Origin: Curvularia sp. ZM96
Taxonomy: Eukaryota > Ascomycota > Dothideomycetes > Pleosporales > Pleosporaceae
Assembly (NCBI GenBank): GCA_022457065.1
Contig: JAJGBQ010000001.1
Location: forward strand, 6,944,001-7,008,000
Length of the DNA stretch: 64,000 nt
Direction: 5' to 3'
A program made the position numbers and the translations under genes. The notes beneath the pieces were generated by a model that worked only from the letters and a program-made list of their open reading frames with translations, was not told the DNA's origin and made no database searches. This document shows, in pieces, positions 44,079 through 56,622 of the stretch. Each line of letters starts with the position of its first letter. The stretch's first letter is position 1.

Positions 44079-45506
44079 TCAAAAGGCTCCGTCGTGCAAG
44101 TTGTTAGCGAAGACACTTAGAATGTTCCCAGCCTCGCCCAAGCCACTCGCTGGGCGCAGTGCCCAGAAAATCAACTCGCCCTCCCGTGGCGACCGGCGAT
44201 GATGTATGGCCAATGACGCAAGGCCTACTGCAGCTACTGTAGCAACACCAAACAAGGTATTGAGGAACAATGGAGATGGTAGCTCTGATCGGACACGCTT
44301 CGACACTGCCATTGGCTTGGAGGCGATAATGGTACGCCGTTGTACCAAAGTAGAGATGCCAGGAAGATTCCCCAGCACTTCCTTTGTACAAGACAGGGCA
44401 CTGGCTCCAAAACTTGCCGGTGCTGCCGCCCAGGGTAGCGCTGTGCTGGTTGCAGTGTCGGATGCGCCGGTTGAGACAGCCCAGACGTCGGCAGGGTCAA
44501 TATCCTCTTCTCGAAATAGGACTCTGTGCAGTCTGTGTATGTACGCTCCAATGCGTGGATACTTGGTCCGGATGGTTTCCCTAAGCCATGCTTGCGGTAC
44601 CGGGGGGTAGACGAGGAGGGAGAGGTACCCGAAAACCAGGCAGTCCAAACTGGAGGGCTGATCTCCACGAAACAGATACTTGTGCTTTCCCAGCAGATCT
44701 GACAACGGGTCCAGGAGTTCGGCCGAAAGAGCATCAAGTCGAAAACGAGCAGCATACACCTGACCACCTAAGAGGCCGCCGAGACCTCTACCACGTCCTA
44801 TGTTGAGGGATCTGGGCTGGTTCTCGGTGGGTATTCCAGCTGCTTGTTTAGCAGCTTCATATTCTGAGGACGGAGTTCCTCGACCTGGCGCGAAGCCTTC
44901 CTCATCAGTCGTGTCCACATCCAGGCTGCTCAGTCCCATGTGCGCTGTCCTCTTCCTAGCCAGGTCTCGTCGTTTTGGTGGAATTGTGTAGTTTGCATAC
45001 CATGGCAGGATAGCAGTGTATGCAGACGAGGTGGTCTTGTTGTAGTTCTCGGCGGAAACGTACAGGGAGAGGTCGACCAGCGGTGTTGCCGTAGATTGGA
45101 GAAAGGTGCTGAAACTGAGTCGCGTCAGGAAGATTCTTGGTCGGAGACTGTGGATAGCTTACGCAGTGCGGTCAGTCTGCTGGCTACTGGAGAGACCCGC
45201 ATCTATGTCATTGGTGACTGTGGGGTAGTTGCGAAGATACGCAACAATGTCTTCGAATCCGGATGCGGTTGCGACGCCATCGTCGAAGAGGATCGGCAGG
45301 GTCTCTGCTAGGTATGAGCCAATGTGCAAACGTTCTATAGTAAAAGAAGCAATACCCGTCGTCCCGACTGTTGGGTTATGCGCTGCGACTAACGACCATT
45401 GTCCCTTGGGAATGACGCGCTGGCAGTAGGCTATTGTGGCTATGCATTCGGGTTCAATCGAGGCGAGGCCAAATGCTGGACCCCATATGTGGAGTTCTAG
45501 CACCAT
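44079..45506 (-). CDS. sam37: Mitochondrial outer-membrane Tom37/Sam37 (metaxin-like) protein
   Basis: Two exons, 45506-45163 and 45114-44079, with a 48-nt phase-2 intron (GTAAGC...CTCAG); 459 aa. The N-terminus MVLELHIWGPAFGLASIEPE, with the later segments AIAYCQRV- and LPILFDDG-like positions, matches the thioredoxin-like N-terminal domain of Tom37/metaxin. A GST-C-like helical domain follows (KHKYLFRGDQPSSLDCLVFG and the YPRIGAYIHRLHRVLF segment). A C-terminal hydrophobic stretch (LFLNTLFGVATVAAVGLAS) is a probable tail anchor. Family members are part of the SAM complex, which inserts beta-barrel proteins into the mitochondrial outer membrane. The start lies only 213 bp from the start of a divergent gene, so the two share a compact promoter. 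Confidence 0.85.
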
Positions 45507-45719
45507 TGCTTATGCTGCGTTGCGATGTACGTCGTGTGCTCGTCGAGGCTCTGAGCGGGCCTTTCGCAACTTCTGCGCATGCCGATCGGAACTAGCGTCG
45601 GAACGCTCGCACGTGAACACGCATCATCATCGAATGTCATACATTTGGTTACACTCGGATTCTACTCTACATAAAACAGCCAACACTGGAGAACTGGTAT
45701 TGTGGTTTGTGCTCGCAGA

Positions 45720-46682
45720 ATGGCACCGCTCCGAAGATACCTTCGTATTACGAAGCACTCGGTCCTCGAAGTCCGCATCTACCTGGATCGGCCGGCCGAT
45801 GCAGAAGCATGGCTTCTGAAGCGCGGTGATCCGGCCCTGCCACGCGTCATTGAAGCGATACGGCCACTGGTGTTGCCAAAGTTACGAGAGGAGAACGAAA
45901 GAGGCAAGGGGCGCGGTGGTACCAAAGCAAAAAAGAAGGGAGTCAAGGACATCATGGTCCAAGGTAGGCTGCAAGGCCGCCATCTCCGAAACTCAGAAGG
46001 AGATGCAGCAATTAACATTGATCGACTAACCTGCCACCAGATGACTTTGAGGTTTCGATCTTCTTGACAGAACTTTCTTCGAGGCATTCTGTCCTTAGCA
46101 AGCAGAAGATCTTCAAGGACAAGGCCCGCATTCAGAGTAACTCGGGGAAACTTACCAGCTGGCTGACCACCGGCACTAGCGATGAACCGGTTGTAATCCA
46201 TGAAGATGCAGCAGAGCCAATAGCAATCCGAGAAGAAGAGGACGAAGACCGCGTTCATCTTTCCGACATCCCCGAGGCTAAGACGACGAACAATGACGAC
46301 GACAGGTATTCAGCTCATGAAAAGCCCCGAACTGATGCCCAGCGATGCTGACCCTAGCAGCGAGGCTAACGAGAGCGATAGCGAAAAGTCAGATTTGTTT
46401 GTCTCTGAGCCAAGGACTACTGGGACACGAAGCACTAGGAACAAAGGACAGGACAGGGATGATGAGGGGCCACGGGGGGATGATCAGAAGAAACTTGGCC
46501 TGAGGACATCGTATGAAGGTTTCAGCATCTACGGTCGGATTCTCTGTCTGGTGGTCAAACGCCGCGGGGTAAGGAATGCAGCTTCAGCTAGCGGTGCAGC
46601 TTCTAGCCAGGCAATGCTGGAAAATTGGGTCTCGACGCAAGCTGTAGCGGACGCGCACGACGACGACGATGACGCCGCCTAG
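45720..46682 (+). CDS. Conserved-looking protein of unknown function
   Basis: Proposed exons 45720-45963, 46041-46305 and 46358-46682; introns of 77 nt (phase 1) and 52 nt (phase 2), the latter with two alternative in-phase acceptors (46342 or 46360). About 277 aa. The start is the ATG giving MAPLRRYLRITKHSVLEVRI; an upstream GTG is not a credible eukaryotic start. The N-terminal 125 residues look folded (VEAIRPLVLPKLREENE-like helix, basic KAKKKGVKD linker, DDFEVSIFLTELSSRHSVLS). The middle is acidic and disordered. The end carries SYEGFSIYGRILCLVVKRRG and a final Asp run. No enzyme or known domain was recognised. Nuclear location is plausible given the basic and acidic tracts, but this is inference. 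It shares a 213-bp divergent promoter with the Tom37-like gene. Confidence 0.65.
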
Positions 46683-49633
46683 ATAGTAGACTAGCGACCG
46701 GCGACGGGCGCACGACGTGGTAGCAGTCGGACACCGAGATGCTGGAGTCGATACGGAAGCGATACGAGACGTTTTGCCCAAAACAGAGAGAGTCTGACCC
46801 GACAGAGCGAATAGCAATGGCAGTGGCTTCATGTCATGTTCGCATTCCACGTGGGCGCATTGTGTTACCATTCCAGCGGACAAAGGCACAGATCATGGGG
46901 CTGCCCATGCGCGTTGAAGGCGCGCCAGGCAATGAACCGTTTTCCTAGACTGGACAATGTGCGCCACAGGTACTGCGTGAGCTACTACGTACACCGATAT
47001 GGCATGACTCCGCATGTGTGTAACCCAACTGCATGTCGTGGAGCGGTGGTCTCCATGTATGGAGTTTGATTGGGAACCATGTATGTGCCGCGGCGCCAGC
47101 GGAGCTATGAAAGCGCAGGACTGGCGGTGTCGAGATGCATACGAAGTATGTACTATATGCGTAGTATATGGGCTGGTTGAGGTAGTTCAGGTGCGCTAGA
47201 TGTCACTACCGAAGGCTCTAGATGGCACGACCAGAGATAGCCGTACGGGGCCTTGGCATGGGCCACCCCGTTGCTGGTCTGGAACCAGCCCTGTTTGCTC
47301 TGGCTCGCGACCTGGAGCGTCTGGAGTTTGTGGCAGCAATACGGATACGTACGTAGATGCGGGTAATGTTGGCGCTTCGGGCACGCCGGATGCAGGCTTG
47401 GTGGCGCTCGAGGACCCGTTTCAGAAGACGAGGCAGCGCAAGCCACAGGCGTGGCTGCGCGGAGAAGCGGAGCGCGTACCTGCAGCAGTGTGGGCAGAGG
47501 GAGGACGCTGGCCATACAGAAGGGCTGAGGATGTGATTGCCATGCCAGGCTTGAAGAGCTATCGGGGCGCAATGCAGCGACCGGTAGAGAAGGTCAAGCT
47601 GAGAAAGGGCGCAATGGCATTTGGGCGTGGGCAGACGCGTGGCCGCTGGATAGAGTTCAGAGCCGGTTTGCAGAGCTATATCGATGCATCCTGTATGTCG
47701 ATCGGGCAGGCATATGACGAATGCCATGGGCACATCACATAGTGTGGCTTATTGGATTACGTGACTGCGATGCGAACATGGGGGCCGAAGTGCGAGGGGG
47801 GAACAAAGTGTGACAGGCACGCACGCAAGCGCATATACGCCACAGGTGGTAGGACAGGATGGCAGCGGACAGGCTGACTGTAGGCTCGGCGGCTCTTCGC
47901 CTCTCCGCGCTGTCCGCGCTGTCGGGACGGTGGGTGAGACAGTTGTAAACGTCTTTTTGCTCGAACCATGGTCATACTACGGAGGTAACGCTCCTGCAGG
48001 CGACTTGTAACAGCGTCGTAGATTTTTTCTCCACTGGCCTGAAACGGCAGGAAATTTTTGGTTCAGCAATAGGCTTCGTGGCCAACTGCCGAGAAGGGAG
48101 GGGCGGCGATGGTGTCATGGTTATCTTTTTGCTTTTTTACCCTGGCCGGACGAGTGCTCGGGCCACACTGGCTGCCCCTGTAGATCTGCTCGCTTGGTGG
48201 CCAGCACTTATGTCCAGCGAGGGTTTTTGGCAGAGGACGACTATCGGTGTCAAACGCGTCCAGGGTGCGGTTGGCCTGACTGATAGGGCGAACGGTTCAC
48301 AACTGATTTGGCATGTCTCTGCAGCGTCGGTCAGCCACACGGGATACCGGCAACAGTGGAGGATGAGGGCGCAGGGGGGGTGAGAGTGAAGGGACTTGCA
48401 GCGAATGTAAATCAAACCAGGCTATCAAGGTCACACAGGCAGCAACCCTGTCGGTCCACGTGGAAGAGTCGGCCAAAAAAAGACAGCGACGAGCGTCCGC
48501 GGCAGCCGAATGGTCAGCGAGTGTGGCTGCATCCCGCCTTGCACGGTGGTGCAGACGAGGCATCCGGGCCAGCCGAACTGCGATATCGAGGTGCTTTGTA
48601 AGGCCAGGCTGGGGGCGCGAGTCGTGCAGACGCAGCGACAAAAATAAGCCTGACAAGGCTAACGTGGGCTAAGCGACGCCCTGCCGGAATAGCAGCTATA
48701 CTACGAGCATATTCAGCGTGACAAACAAGAGTACCCCGGCGTGTCGGCCTCGCACCGCTGATTCAGAGGGCCCGCGACGGAAAAAAGGCATGCCTCATTT
48801 CACCGCCAGCGACGACGTGTCCCGCAGTGGAGCGGAAAATTCTAGGGGCGCGTGGAAATTGGATCGAAGCTTGGGAGAAGCACGGGAGAAGGTGGGCATG
48901 GGCCGCTACGAGGGCGACAGGCGGCGTCGCAAATTGGAGCGGGCAAATGCAGCTGTGTCAGACTGCGTGCTTCTGACACGCACGGCCGGCGGCAGCCCAG
49001 GGCTAGCTGGCCATTTCGAAGGTTTCGTAAACAGCACGACGAGAAAAAAAACACGACGCCAGGCGCACCACGGCCGGCAGCGGACCCCAGCCTGGCAGGG
49101 CAGGGCAGGGCACAATAGGAGAGCTACTGCGTTTCAATTGCCATGACCGTTCGCACTAGCAGCCGACACGGTGTTAGTGGCAGGGAGCCAGGTGGTGATG
49201 TCAGACAATGTGCCAGGCAAGGCCACAGGCTCTGCCTGATGCGCTGTACGAGCGGGATCCCACACCGGCGACACTGCTGCGACGGGATTGGATGCACGCA
49301 GTCACAAGGCTGATGAAACGACAAAGCGGTAACGCAGAGGTTTGTGTTTGCTCGCACCCCTGCTCATTAAGAGACCGGGTTAGGCAATGTTTCGGCCTGG
49401 GTTAGCTCATGCACACGCCAGGAGCCACCCCTTTCCTGCTCATCAGCCCAACGCCTCTTTCACGGCTTGGCCCGTGCCCTCGCCTGCTAGGCATCATCAC
49501 ACACATCGCCAGAGCACAGAGCTGACCGACATTTTAGGCCTTGCAATCTGAGCACAAGCATAAATACTTTGCGCCCCCACTGTCACGGCACTCGTTTCAT
49601 CATCCAGCCCCAAAGCCAGCACACAACAAGAGT

Positions 49634-49641
49634 TTATATAT
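49634..49641 (+). promoter_or_regulatory. Putative TATA box
   Basis: TTATATAT is followed by a CT-rich tract and then a CA-rich leader of about 140 nt up to an ATG in a near-ideal context (CACAATGGCC). A second AT-rich box, ATAAATACTTT, lies about 80 bp upstream. The arrangement is that of a strong fungal core promoter. Confidence 0.45.
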
Positions 49642-49787
49642 CTCTCTCTGCCACTCTCGCCTAGTCTACCACTCTCTACGACCCAAACTCCTATCCACCT
49701 CTGCTACTCAACGGCTACCCGCTCCGGCACCAACAAACCACCTCACGCACTAGCAACCAACCAACCACCACCACCACCATCACCACA

Positions 49788-49892
49788 ATGGCCGCTCTCT
49801 GCAACGACATCATGGCTCCCCAGAACCTCCCCCCATGCCCGGGCCCACCACCAACCCGCCCTCTGCCCGCTGTCCCTACCAAGGGCAACTGA
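49788..49892 (+). CDS. Possible 34-codon short ORF, Pro-rich
   Basis: The start codon context CACAATGGCC is near the fungal optimum and is preceded by a TATA-like box and a CT-then-CA-rich leader free of upstream ATGs. The peptide starts MAALCNDIMAPQNLPPCPGP and is proline-rich with two cysteines; no signal peptide or known family was recognised. It may be a real micro-protein, the first ORF of a long leader, or the translated part of a long non-coding RNA. The sequence alone cannot decide among these. Confidence 0.3.
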   Translation: MAALCNDIMAPQNLPPCPGPPPTRPLPAVPTKGN

Positions 49893-51480
49893 ACGCCATC
49901 CAACCATGGTCCTCTGACGCATGTTTCGTTCGGTCTTGGATCGAGCAGCCACGGCTGCCTCCTTGACCAGACACATGCTGTAACATCACCACCCGCTCCG
50001 ATTCGACTTGCACACATGGCTGCCTTCCAAGCAACACACATGTGTGCTGCACCAAGTACCGCTCGACTCTCTGGACGCACTCGGTGTATTGGATTTGGAA
50101 ACAACCCCCTGTCACTCACCTGACACTTGACGCGATATCCGGTTAAACGCAACTCACGCATTCTCATCATCATCATCATCTCGGATACCAAAACGTCGAC
50201 AACTGGTCTTTCGCTCAAAGCCCACGCGTGGCGTCTTGGCCAGGATCGTCTTGCACCTTATTAGGCGCGAGGCGGTCTTGGGGCCTTTTGGCCTCCCACT
50301 TGTTTACGCTCTCGCATCCAACACACTACGCTGGCTCGGGTGGACGGAAATGAACCTTCTCATAGACGCATGTTTTTCTAGACTTATTGGGCACACGCAC
50401 CACAATCGTTGTAATACTGAGCGACTTGTTTTCATGCATTAGTTGGCGCTTGGGTATACTTGGCTGTGTGCTTCATGCATCACTCGCTCTCATCTTGGAG
50501 TTTTATTGTCAATTATAGACGGCACCACGGTAGCCTGGAACCAATACCCAATTACTTGATTTCCAATAGCATTAATATCCTGATCTAAGATCACACTGTT
50601 ACACTATACCTTGCTCTACTGTTGCCTTGCATGTCGTGCGACTATTGGATCGTGAGAGAAGGATGGATGATGGGTCGACCATCGTCAGCCGGTCAGGCAC
50701 ACACACATCTACATCAGCATGACTACACGTGGGCCGCTTGTGACGTCGTGGTTACACGTTGAATAGCGAGCCAATACGCGGCGCTCCTCGGGTTAGCCCA
50801 ACGCTGCTCTCCCACCCCTCTGCATGTACCTGTCCCGCACCCTACCCTACCGAAAGCTTCCGCGTGACTGGTATGGGTTCAACTCATACGTACTTGGGCA
50901 CTTAGTCCGCCCCAGCATGTGCAGCAGAGACTCACAAATCTCTCGGCGTGGTCCCTCCGACAAGGCAGCGTATAGCGACTGAGACCAATGAGCTCCTCAG
51001 CCATACGCTCCGTGACTGTACACGCTCCCGCTAACTCAGCGACGGTGTTTGCCCGTACATACGACGGTACGGCTACGAGCGTTGCACCACTTCACCGCTT
51101 GTCTATGCAGACGTGTGTACTTACTCCACCAGCTTACCAGCCGTGTGTCTGCACGTCGACACGCCTAAGTGGAATCAAGTGCCGAATGTGTTGCGGTAGC
51201 CGCCCTCTGTCCTTGTCTGGTCCTCCCTTTGCTGGCCGTCGCTTTGCTCGCCATGGGGGCCAATTAGCCGTGCGCGTCCCGCGGTTGCAGCTCTAGGGGC
51301 GCTAGCCACACTCGGCCCTCGCACTATTCCTCTCGTCCTGGCTTAAGTCTCACATTTCTTACGCACGCACCCACGCACGTTATTTTAGCATAGGCGGAGA
51401 ACAGCACCCTGACGGCGTTTGATGCTCCTTGGAAAGCCACGCCAACCAAGCCCAGCCGTCCTGGGCAATGTACTACAAGC

Positions 51481-51485
<5 letters not shown>

Positions 51486-51531
<46 letters not shown>
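51486..51531. repeat. GA microsatellite
   Basis: About 23 uninterrupted AG units followed by GGGG. It lies inside the large gene-free region. Confidence 0.95.
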
Positions 51532-51534
<3 letters not shown>

Positions 51535-54245
51535 AAACAAGGCGCCACCGCCTCGCCTGCCAGCTCTGTCGCCTTTTGCCCGATGCCACACATCAGTCGG
51601 TCCATTGCGAGAATCCTTGACTCGTACATCAATCAGGTTTTCCGTCTGAACAAAGGGCGTCGTTCGTGCTCGTCTATGCGCCCTCCCAATCTCGGCCCAC
51701 ATTATTTGCATTGCTCGAGCAAGCAGCAGACGGATGCCAGCGGTTAAGCGATTGGCTGCTACCCCTCGCTGCATCGCAGACGACGTTGTAGGGCCCCCAT
51801 GGGTCCAAATGTAGCAGCGATATGCGCGCCGTCAGACGTCAATCCACCCTCGAAGCAGGCAGCGCTCACAGACGAGGCGTTTTGGCTGCCCGCCTGTCTG
51901 ACGCATCCTCCCGTCCTGCCCTTCCCATGTGTCTGCCATGTGCGGAAGCCTGCACTCGCCTTTGGGTGCAGCCGCCTCGCACGCAAGTGTTCCCGCATAT
52001 ATCCCATGCATATGCAATCCTTTGGCGCTGCACGCGCAAAGTACGTACATACATATTTTTAATTCTTTGCTTTTCTCTGCAATCCCTGGCAGATCACTCT
52101 GACTCACGTTCGTATTTCCACATCTCACCTTCTTGCATGCAGATCGTGGGTCCCCTGCTCGACCTGCCTTAGCCCTGACTGATGATGCCTTCGTTGTCCT
52201 ACGCGCTAGACACTCGCAGCGGATAGTCTGCGCTCAGACAGCAACCCAATCTTCCTGCCATTCAACCTGTTTGCTCGGCCATTTGCTCATACTAGCCGCG
52301 CCGACTTCGCTGACTCACTGCCACGTCTATCACCAGCGGTGTGTACATACCCCAGCCTGCCATCGTCTCAAAATCGACGCCGTTACGATTTCGCCGTCGT
52401 CTAATCGACCACAACCGGGTTCCCGGGACTCGTCACGTTACTCTAAAAAAAATGTTTGAGAAAAAAGACATACTCCATACGCGCACACAGACATGAAAAA
52501 TAAAAAATAAAGTGTGGTATTTGACAATTCGCAATTGCCTGTTACGGCCCGCCGAGAAAGGGTCCGCTCTTTGCTGAGGTCCTGCTCTCTGCTGCACTGT
52601 CACCGCTACGTCCATGTCAAAAAAAAATATGTCACCACCCACGGAGCATTGCTGCGCTGTAATGATTTTCGTCCATGTGACGTGTTGGTGTGATCCCCCA
52701 GGTTCGCTACTGCCACGGTCCCTGGGTCAAAAGGGAAAATTGCCCCAAGCACGGTACCGATTCTGTCCCGTCCGTTGCCCATCTCGGCGACACCTGGGTA
52801 AGGTTTTTCGTCAATCCCGCAAGCTTCGCCGATGCGGCTATTATCCTTTTGCCTTACCACTACCATCCCGCAAATTCACCGCCTTTCAGTCCCGGCATTG
52901 ACATGACATGAACAATGGACACAATGTAACTGGCCAAGTGCAAATTTTCGCGTCTCCTTGCCTCAGTGCGGGATGGAACAGACCGCTCGATTCAATCTGT
53001 AACACGAAGGAGTACGATCATCTCTGCACATCGGTTGCGCCATCTGTTTCGTACACACCCACGCATTCGTGGATCAATATCTCCCACACTCCCACACACT
53101 CAATGCAGCCTATGGGGACCCTGTCGATCAAACCGAATCTCCTGAACGGCATGTTCATGCGAGTCGTCCAATGCGGTAACGCGGCCTCCCTTCTCCGTCC
53201 TATGTCTCCTCCCTTTTTTCCGCCACCGCCCGTTCATTTTGAACCCTGAAACATGCTCGCCACAGCTGGTTCATGATTCGCGCTCGCCTGCCCTCTCCTG
53301 TTCGCTCAGCCTCATCCCATCCCCACCCTCTCTCCGTTTTATTCGGATATTACCTGCTGGGCTAAGCGATAACTCCACCCATAGGCATACCCAAAGCGGA
53401 GAGAGCGGCATGCCTCAGGTTATGCCTCGGTTGTTGATTATGTTTGATTTGCCCTGATTCCCAACAAGGCCAGGCTTGCGCGATGCGTCGTATCATCCTA
53501 TCTGCAGCGAACCAGAACTTGGAATAACCTAATTATGGCTGCCACACACCATGTTCCACTGGTGGAGGCGTCCTGTACACTACTATGTATCTGCATCGGT
53601 CTTAGGGGGCTGTGTTGCAGGGTACATCCCGCTCTTCATGCTATGCAAACGACTTATTTCTGGCCCTGCAACGCGGCGCGCCACGTCTTCAATACACCAT
53701 CAAGCCTGTAAGCGAACTAACTATAAAGTATACTTTGCATGAGGGCAGTGCATGTCCGCTGCCGACAAATTTATCTCCAGGTCCGAAACTCCGTCGTCTG
53801 CGTAGAGTAATCTCCGTCTGCATTCCCTGGTCTATTTTTTGTCCTTCGCTTTGTAGAAATCCGAGTCGACTGTAAGCCCTGCTTACGAAGTAGTTTTTTG
53901 CCCTTACCTACGCCAGAGTATGTAAGACGGACAGAGACAAAACAGTATGGTCTCCGATGCCAAGACGGCACGGCCATCGATACATCACGAGTAGCAGAGC
54001 TGATAACGTTGCGGCTGCTTACCGATAGCATGTACGATGCATACATAAGCGGACGACCGTTGAGGAGTTCGCAGTCTTTAGATTGGACCGCTTACCCGGA
54101 CCAACTTGTGGTTGATGTAACTTCCCCGCTTCATGGCGACATTCAGCCGGTTACAATCCCATGCCTATCTCTTGTTGTTTCTGGTATCTTTCCGTGAACC
54201 TACAATCGTACTATCTAACGACTCGTAAACCTTACACCGATCACC

Positions 54246-55728
54246 ATGACCGTAGTGGACTGGTTCAACTCTATCACTGAGTTTGGTGAATGGGCTGCCG
54301 GACGTAAGCCGGTTGCGAAGCAGGCTGATGCACTTCGCTTTGGCATTTTGGGGGCTGCAAAGATCGCGTAGGTCATGGTTTTCCTATCTGCGATTTGAGT
54401 TTTTTTGGCTTCATGCTGTTGGATAGAGAAGGGAGCTTGAGCTAAAGCTGCTTTTTTGCGAATAGTCCGACTGCATTGGTCATTCCGGCACGATCACATG
54501 CCGATGTGATCGTTGTTGCGGTAGCAGCGAGAGACAGGAAGAGGGCAGAGGCGTATGCGAAACGATGGGATATTCCCATTGTGCATGATAGCTATGAGGG
54601 TAAGTAGCATGACTTTACTTTGACAATGTCTATGTGTGTTGGACATCGAGTTCAAAGTTATCGAGCCATGCACCTCCAAACTCACCAACAAACCTGATAG
54701 ACCTAATTGCCGACCCGTCAATCGACTGTATATACAATCCTCTTCCTAATGGTCTACACTATGGCCCCACACTGGCAGCCCTCAAGGCAGGAAAACACGT
54801 ACTGCTCGAGAAGCCATCCGTATCCAATGCACAAGAAGCGCGCTCTCTGTTCCAGCACCCCATTCTCCAAGGCCCCAATGCCCCCGTCCTCCTAGAAGCA
54901 AGCCACTACCGCTTCCACCCCGCCTGGCACCTCTTCCTCTCCCAATTTGACAAGTCACAAGTCGAATATGCCGAAACCCGCGCCGGAGCTCCCGTTGGCT
55001 TTGTGCCAGGATCCGACATTCGCTTCGACTACACTATCGCCGGCGGCTGTGCCATGGACCTCGGGCACTACACGCTCTCAGCCCTGCGCACTGTATTTGG
55101 TGCCGAGCCTGTAGAGGTCCTCTCTGCAACCCCGCAACTCATCGAGCCGCCTTACGACCAGCGCTGCGACCAGGCCATGGAAGCTACCTACGCGTTCCCC
55201 AATGGCGGCACGGGCCATGTGTATTCTGATCTAAGGGCCAAGGGTGGATACCCGTTCCCGTGGCTTACGAGTAACTGGCCTAATTTCCGCGACCTCGTCT
55301 CTAAGGTACGTGTGCGGCTAAGGAGTCAGGAGCTTGGCGTGGATGAGCAGAGTGGAATGAGCAAAGTACAGCAGAAGACGATCATCATGTGGAATTTCAT
55401 GGGCCCACATTTGTGGCACAGAATCGATGTCGAGACAGTCACGTTGTTCAAAAAGCCTGGCACAGAGGAGGTCGTCAAGCAGATGAAGCACGTGGAGAAG
55501 CTGAAGGCGTATACGTGGGCGCAGGTGGAAGGAGGGAAGGGGAAGGGAGAGGATTGGTGGCCGACGTATAGGTATATGCTGGAGGAGTTTGTGAATAGGG
55601 TGAAGAAGAGGGAGGGGAGTGGTGCGTGGGTTGAGAAGGAAGAGAGTGTGAGGCAGATGGAGGCGACAGATGCGACGTATGAGAAGGCGGGGTTGGAGGT
55701 GAGACCGTCGAGGCAGGAGGTGGAGTAA
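54246..55728 (+). CDS. Gfo/Idh/MocA-family NAD(P)-dependent oxidoreductase
   Basis: Three exons, 54246-54367, 54466-54599 and 54701-55728; introns of 98 nt (phase 2) and 101 nt (phase 1); 427 aa. The Rossmann fold opens with RFGILGAAKIAPTALVIPA, the dinucleotide-binding glycine motif, then VVAVAARDRKRAEAYAKRW. The second splice restores the continuous family motif YEDLIADPSIDCIYNPLPNG, and the catalytic EKP motif is present in HVLLEKPSVSN. The C-terminal domain carries the family's GGCAMDLGHYTLSALRTVFG. Closest relatives by pattern are fungal D-xylose 1-dehydrogenase or dihydrodiol dehydrogenase-like enzymes, so a sugar or diol substrate is likely; the actual substrate is unknown. It is cytosolic, with no targeting signal. 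Confidence 0.88.
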
Positions 55729-56622
55729 GGAGGAGGATGACGAGTAGATGTGTCAATGGAATTAAGGAAAGAAGTGAATTCGTGATCCTCGAAATCTATG
55801 GCGTCATTTCCGTTTCTTATCTCCCCACTGTAACTTGATCCGGATAACAGGTACTGCCTTTACTTTTCCTCTTACCTACTGCCGCATAGCATGAACCTAC
55901 CTAATAGAGAAGGCAATTGTAAGCTTTCAAACTATAACGCTTCTTGACCTACGCATTCTACCCAGCTAGCCCCTCCCTCCCTCAACCCATCCATCCATAT
56001 GCTCAAATACCTTACATACCAAACCCCCCCGCTCCACAAACCCAACATGTAAGCACCAACAAAAAAGAACCCCCGCGAGATAAGGCCGCCCTTACACTGG
56101 GGAGCCCAACAAGGCGCCAAACCAAGCTCCGCCAAGCAAGCATAAGCTTTTCCCACCCACCTGCCTCTTCTGGTCTTGGCGTGAAGGCCGCGCCCCGCAT
56201 ATACCAGGTTTCCCACCACCCGGCTGTTCCGTGTGTACCCACATACGTAAACATGGTGCTGCTGCTATCTTTTCGTTCGCAGAAGGATCTTTTGGGGTAG
56301 GAGGAGGGGCGGGAAAGATGGCGCTCTGCGGGATTTATGAGAATTGGGAGGAGAAGGAGGAGGAGGGGGTTTATAAAATCCCACCTTTGCGCTCCTGGTA
56401 TATAATACCTTCTTATTCCTGTTGTAGTTACGTGTTTTGCATTTGAACTTAAGGGTTTGGAAGTGAAAAAGAGAAAAGGCAAGGATAGGAAAGACGTGGT
56501 GTTGTGAGACGCGCTACGCAAAGGTTGATAAGGAATCCTTACTTGACTAATCCTTTAGTTGAAGTCTCTTTGAGGCGGAGAAGAAAAGAAAGGGAAACTC
56601 AAGCGCGTTCAGGATTGCGGGG
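55729..56622. other. Intergenic region between tandem + strand genes
   Basis: 894 bp with purine-rich tracts (56290-56370) and a TATA-like TATATAATACC near 56399 that may serve the S28 peptidase gene. No ORF of interest was seen. Confidence 0.4.

Larger units (their letters stand above)
46683..54245. other. 7.5-kb region without a conventional gene
   Basis: Both strands contain many short overlapping frames, the longest being opposed frames of 171-180 codons at 47200-47742, but none has recognisable domains, credible splice partners or a signal peptide with downstream sequence. Base composition is not AT-rich, so this is not decayed transposon DNA. Features seen are a promoter-like TATA and CT/CA-rich leader before a 34-codon ORF at 49788, and a GA microsatellite at 51486-51531. 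The spacing is more than five times that between other genes in the window. Confidence 0.5.

Noticed and set aside
47200..47742. 180-codon frame on + and a 171-codon frame on - over the same bases
   Set aside because: Both are open only because the region is GC-rich; neither has domains, a signal peptide or splice partners.
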